Assembly: GCA_013298265.1 (NCBI GenBank)
Contig: JAAFHE010000181.1
Span: forward strand, 1 to 7,294
From: Lysobacterales bacterium
GTDB lineage: Bacteria; Pseudomonadota; Gammaproteobacteria; Xanthomonadales; Rhodanobacteraceae
Direction: 5' to 3'
DNA: 7,294 nucleotides
Shown here: positions 6,701-7,294 of the stretch, one piece after another
Position numbering within the stretch: the first letter of the stretch is position 1
How the letters are laid out: every line of letters starts with the position of its first letter
Translations under genes and position numbers: made by a program
Notes under the pieces: model-generated
Told to the model about the DNA's origin: nothing
Databases searched by the model: none
The model's input: the letters and a program-made list of their open reading frames with translations, nothing else

Positions 6701-7294
6701 GATCTTGATGTGATGCGATTGCGGCAACGCCTCGCGCAACGGCTCGCGCCGGCGATGGTGCCCGCAGCGATCGTCGTGCTGCCACACTTGCCGCTGACTG
6801 CGAACGGAAAGATCGATCGGCGCGCGCTGCGTGCGGTGGACAGTGCTGCGACGGCCGGAGGGATCAGCCCGCCGGAAGGCGCGCTGGAGTCGCGCCTCGC
6901 CGCCGCGTGGCAGCGCGTGCTGCAGCGTGAGCGGGTAGGGCGCGACGCGCATTTCTTCGATCTTGGCGGGCATTCGCTGTCCGCCGTGCAACTGGTCTCG
7001 GTGCTGCGCAAGGATCTCGGCATCGACATCGCCATCCGCGCCGTATTCGATCACCCCGTGCTGCGCGATCTCGCTGCGGCGATCGCTACCGCCGAGCCCT
7101 CCCGTTTTGGCGCAATCGCCACGGTCGACCGCGCCGCGCCGCTGCCACTGTCCTGGTCGCAGCAGCGTCTCTGGCTACTCGATCGACTCGATGAAACGGC
7201 ACAGTCGCCGTATCACATAGCCACCGGTCTGCGCCTGCGCGGCGAGCTTGACGTGACGGCACTGCGCGCCGCGTTTGCGCGTGTGGTACAGCGG
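800..7294 (+). CDS. Non-ribosomal peptide synthetase, C*-A-T-C(dual E/C)-A-T-C..., 3'-partial
   Basis: The frame starting at ATG 800 has no stop through 7294, giving 2165 codons, and the gene continues beyond the window. Between the in-frame stop at 647-649 and 800 there is no ATG, GTG or TTG, so ATG 800 is the natural start. Domains by residue: degenerate condensation domain 10-403, adenylation 415-925, carrier 935-1007 (Ser972), dual epimerization/condensation 1039-1478, adenylation 1484-2011, carrier 2024-2094 (Ser2059), start of a third condensation domain from 2115. Known: A domains activate amino acids as adenylates, T domains carry them as thioesters on phosphopantetheine, and C domains form the peptide bonds, all in the cytoplasm. 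Pocket residues suggest Asn (or Asp) then Val. Only nine residues precede the C* domain, which leaves no obvious docking segment and fits a protein that starts an assembly line. No release domain is in view. I recognise the family but not a specific named synthetase. Confidence 0.97.
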   Translation, partial: MDAGNQIQGYRLSPQQEYLWRHARALAGRVELRFHGESRAVALETAWAKLLREEPLLRVTWIEVPGLALPLQYVADGVHSRWEACDLRGQTAEAQTIAIDRSLATALSVDKPLPARVCLARIAEDEWHFVAAISALCADTASLQQLAIRLAAAIDGEFTPTGDGDQFLHYAQWQRDSVDENTETDTIRAGNQHGAPATSLPYDDFGEGFPEASLALRLPLAEPVPRGLVVEQRLGASWRTTVTAAFSTLLSRLCGTAITIGVEVDGRERFDDLATAVGPFTRGLPLRLSLQDDYRYDEVLQRVRGGLVRLEQRQDAWPVDEAAPVYAIGFVGSTADAAVTLAAAPYRLLLLVIDRPDGVVLQWQRDPRAFDADAVICLHRQLETLLQAAIAAPDTTLDKLPLLGPDERRRLLVDFNATACAIDLAARVDRCVAAQALQASDRVAVEAVDGVLSYAELDARANRLAAALRARGPGVGALVGICLRRSLDLAVAMVAIQKIGAAWLPLDPALPSLRIAQIVGDAQCRFVLTQAATVDALGACDADVQRIDLDDDATWGVASTAAVDIATAPDDLAYVMYTSGSTGTPKGVMVTQRGLANYLHWCRQAYPLQAGALVPVHSSIAFDLTVTSLLAPLSCGGTVHLLDEALGLDALPQFIRARGGVALVKITPAHAQWLVSALAPDTLQIDALVIGGENLQARHVAQWRRDYPATRLFNEYGPTETVVGCCVHAIVDADLRRAPLPVGKPICNTQLYVLDEARRPLATGQIGELYIGGYGVARGYLGRPELSDDRFVPNPFAGDGQSRLYRSGDLARHRPDSTLEILGRVDDQIKLRGFRIEPAEIEAALCANEAIAQAVVVARTDRSGESVLVAYVVPHAAHELPAPAQLRTQLQALLPAPMVPAHFVRIGALPLSVNGKVDRLALPAWGEEAVSRKPYRAPSTPAERALALLWQALLGLDAVGCDDHFFELGGHSFLLIALIEKLHDAGFHVDARTAFAAPVLSDLAARLEPTAMQRADAVAPNPLALPHGTIAPDDLPLVTLSQDEIDGIVARTPGGAPNIQDIYPLSPLQEGILFHHFLGGSGDPYLARQILLCPDALRRDALLDAIRQVIARHDILRSAACWEGLARPVQVVLRQAELAVETLPEAPFDAAVAALKAATDQSHLRMDLACAPLIRAYCAPVAGESRSVVGLVFHHLVVDHVSLERIVGEVEAVLLGQAAQLPAPYPFRDFIARLERASTDQHDAYFSARLGDVDEPCAPFGILEIDAADVADEARLDLDAAFGTRLRALAHRCGATPAALFHAAWAQVIGLCSGRRDVVFGTVLSGRHHGAAGATQTLGMFLNTLPLRVALDHGDARALVGAVQQELAELLAHEQASLALAQRASGVDAQIPLFGALINYRFSRDTGDAETRLLWQDMPLIFADERSNYPFTLVVDDRGDAFYCKLMGPRRAELQRVLDYLQRALQLLAAALESAAALPGNAALLGDAEMQRCAWLATGADGDYNAQGATLADAFEAQARRTPQAIALQDHTTQLTYAALNARANRLARQLTGWGARPDDRIVICLARSIESVVAQLAVIKAGAAYLPLDVADPEARLRELIDDSGARIVVTDTAHEDRLPASSTLQVVVLDDASQQARMAAYPDSDPDRRVAPLQGDHLAYVMYTSGSTGKPKGVMIEHRSVLRLSVNNTFAPLSVNDCVAHCANPAFDASTWEIWPALLCGARVHVVSSEDVLDPPRLRAALKQGGVTALWLTVGLFNEYLTELADSFGQLRYLLVGGDVLDPRTIARVLERPQRPGRLINGYGPTETTTFACTHVIEADDTQAARIPIGRPIANTRTYILDAGGEPVPVGVAGELHIGGPGVARGYWNQPELTAQRFIADPYTSDTDARLYRTGDRARYRADGTIEFLGRDDGQVKLRGFRVETGEIEAQLAACEGVRQAHVLVREDLPGDRQLVAYVVGHEAADLDVMRLRQRLAQRLAPAMVPAAIVVLPHLPLTANGKIDRRALRAVDSAATAGGISPPEGALESRLAAAWQRVLQRERVGRDAHFFDLGGHSLSAVQLVSVLRKDLGIDIAIRAVFDHPVLRDLAAAIATAEPSRFGAIATVDRAAPLPLSWSQQRLWLLDRLDETAQSPYHIATGLRLRGELDVTALRAAFARVVQR
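827..2008 (+). other. C* domain: condensation-fold domain lacking the catalytic histidines
   Basis: NRPS residues 10-403. The C1-like motif is present as LSPQQEYLW (residues 12-20). Where active condensation domains have HHxxxDxxS, this one reads SALCADTAS (residues 134-142): both histidines are lost, while Asp139 and Ser142 remain. A later conserved segment reads VGPFTRGLPLRL (277-288), where active domains usually have a GMFVNTLPLR-like motif. The overall length (about 390 residues) is only slightly short, so this is a kept fold and not a fragment. It probably cannot form a peptide bond. It may be a structural leader for the first module, or a docking platform for a partner such as the hydroxylase encoded just upstream, as described for condensation-like interface domains in siderophore synthetases. 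Confidence 0.83.
2042..3574 (+). other. Adenylation domain A1, Asx-type pocket (Asn favoured, Asp possible)
   Basis: NRPS residues 415-925. All core motifs are present: LSYAEL (452-457), YTSGSTGTPKG (577-587), NEYGPTE (714-720), GELYIGGYGVARGY, YRSGDLAR, GRVDDQIKLRGFR, and NGKVDR with Lys916. Mapping to the GrsA pocket by eye gives D623 L624 T627 K665 V689 G691 E715 V723 G724 K916, that is DLTKVGEVGK. As I remember the published codes, DLTK starts both the Asp and Asn codes. Glu at the seventh position matches the Asn code (DLTKLGEVGK), while Asp domains usually have His there (DLTKVGHIGK). Asx is well supported; the choice of Asn is an inference from one residue. Confidence 0.83.
3602..3820 (+). 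other. Carrier (T/PCP) domain T1
   Basis: NRPS residues 935-1007. The phosphopantetheine attachment motif is DDHFFELGGHSFL (962-974) with Ser972 (codon 3713-3715). The GGHS form, not GGDS, is what I expect ahead of a dual E/C domain. This is the predicted site where the Asx residue is held and where a SyrP-like enzyme would hydroxylate it. Confidence 0.93.
3914..5233 (+). other. C2 domain, dual epimerization/condensation type
   Basis: NRPS residues about 1039-1478. The N-terminal part reads DIYPLSPLQEGILF followed by HHFLGGSGD (1075-1083). This fits the extra motif HH[I/L]xxxxGD of dual E/C domains with one conservative change (Phe for Ile/Leu). The normal catalytic motif is intact as HHLVVDHVS (1194-1202). 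LGMFLNTLPLR (1338-1348) and NYPFTLVVDD are also typical of this clade. Known: such domains invert the alpha carbon of the upstream residue and then condense it with the downstream amino acid. Inference: the T1-bound Asx enters the product in the D configuration, and no separate E domain is needed. Confidence 0.87.
5249..6832 (+). other. Adenylation domain A2, valine-like pocket
   Basis: NRPS residues 1484-2011. Core motifs seen: LTYAALNARANR (1535-1546), YTSGSTGKPKG (1665-1675), FDASTWEIW (1709-1717), NGYGPTE (1803-1809), GELHIGGPGVARGY, YRTGDRAR, and NGKIDR with Lys2004. Pocket residues read by eye: D1710 A1711 W1714 W1753 L1777 G1779 G1804 T1812 F1813 K2004, that is DAWWLGGTFK. This differs from the common valine code DAFWLGGTFK only at the third position (Trp for Phe). 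Valine or a similar small aliphatic residue is the best guess. An imperfect 9-base tandem repeat at 6177-6194 encodes the short Pro/Arg stretch between core motifs and looks incidental. Confidence 0.8.
6869..7081 (+). other. Carrier (T/PCP) domain T2
   Basis: NRPS residues 2024-2094. The attachment motif is DAHFFDLGGHSLS with Ser2059 (codon 6974-6976), followed by the usual helix ending FDHPVLRDLAAAI. It would carry the residue activated by A2 and accept the D-Asx from T1 through the C2 domain. Confidence 0.93.
7142..7294 (+). other. Third condensation domain C3, N-terminal fragment cut by the window edge
   Basis: NRPS residues 2115-2165. The C1 motif is clear as LSWSQQRLWLLDRL, followed by SPYHIATGLRLRGELD. 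The HHxxxxGD motif of dual E/C domains is absent from the equivalent place, and no epimerization domain lies between T2 and C3. The residue from module 2 is therefore expected to stay L. The catalytic HHxxxD lies beyond the window, so activity cannot be judged. Confidence 0.88.

Overview
This window is GC-rich DNA with strong third-position G/C bias. It carries part of a non-ribosomal peptide synthetase (NRPS) gene cluster on the + strand. The protein relatives I recognise (SyrP-type hydroxylases, dual epimerization/condensation domains) suggest a proteobacterium, in the range of Pseudomonas, Burkholderia or Xanthomonadales relatives. The sequence does not settle the genus. No RNA genes, insertion sequences, CRISPR arrays or terminators are visible.

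Layout: positions 1-779 hold the 3' part of a SyrP-like (TauD/TfdA superfamily) Fe(II)/2-oxoglutarate hydroxylase whose start lies left of the window. After a 20-base gap, an NRPS gene starts with ATG at 800. It stays open for 2165 codons to the last base, so it is cut by the right edge. Its domain order is C* (condensation-like, catalytic histidines lost) - A1 - T1 - C2 (dual E/C type) - A2 - T2 - C3 (only the first ~50 residues). Together the two genes fill the window except for the 20-base gap.

How the parts may work together (inference): A1 has the pocket residues DLTKVGEVGK, an Asn-type variant of the Asp/Asn code. A hydroxylase gene directly upstream of an Asx-activating module suggests beta-hydroxylation of the T1-bound residue. 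The dual E/C domain would then invert that residue to the D form and join it to the residue activated by A2. The A2 code DAWWLGGTFK is close to the valine code. C3 would pass the chain to a module outside the window. The predicted fragment is D-(beta-hydroxy)Asx-Val-...

The most notable points are the dead lead C* domain next to the hydroxylase gene, and the apparent in-frame loss of about 27 residues from the hydroxylase, including a block that its closest relatives conserve. The loss falls on a 14-base perfect GC palindrome. The mismatch between an Asn-type pocket and a hydroxylase family best known for acting on Asp is also notable.
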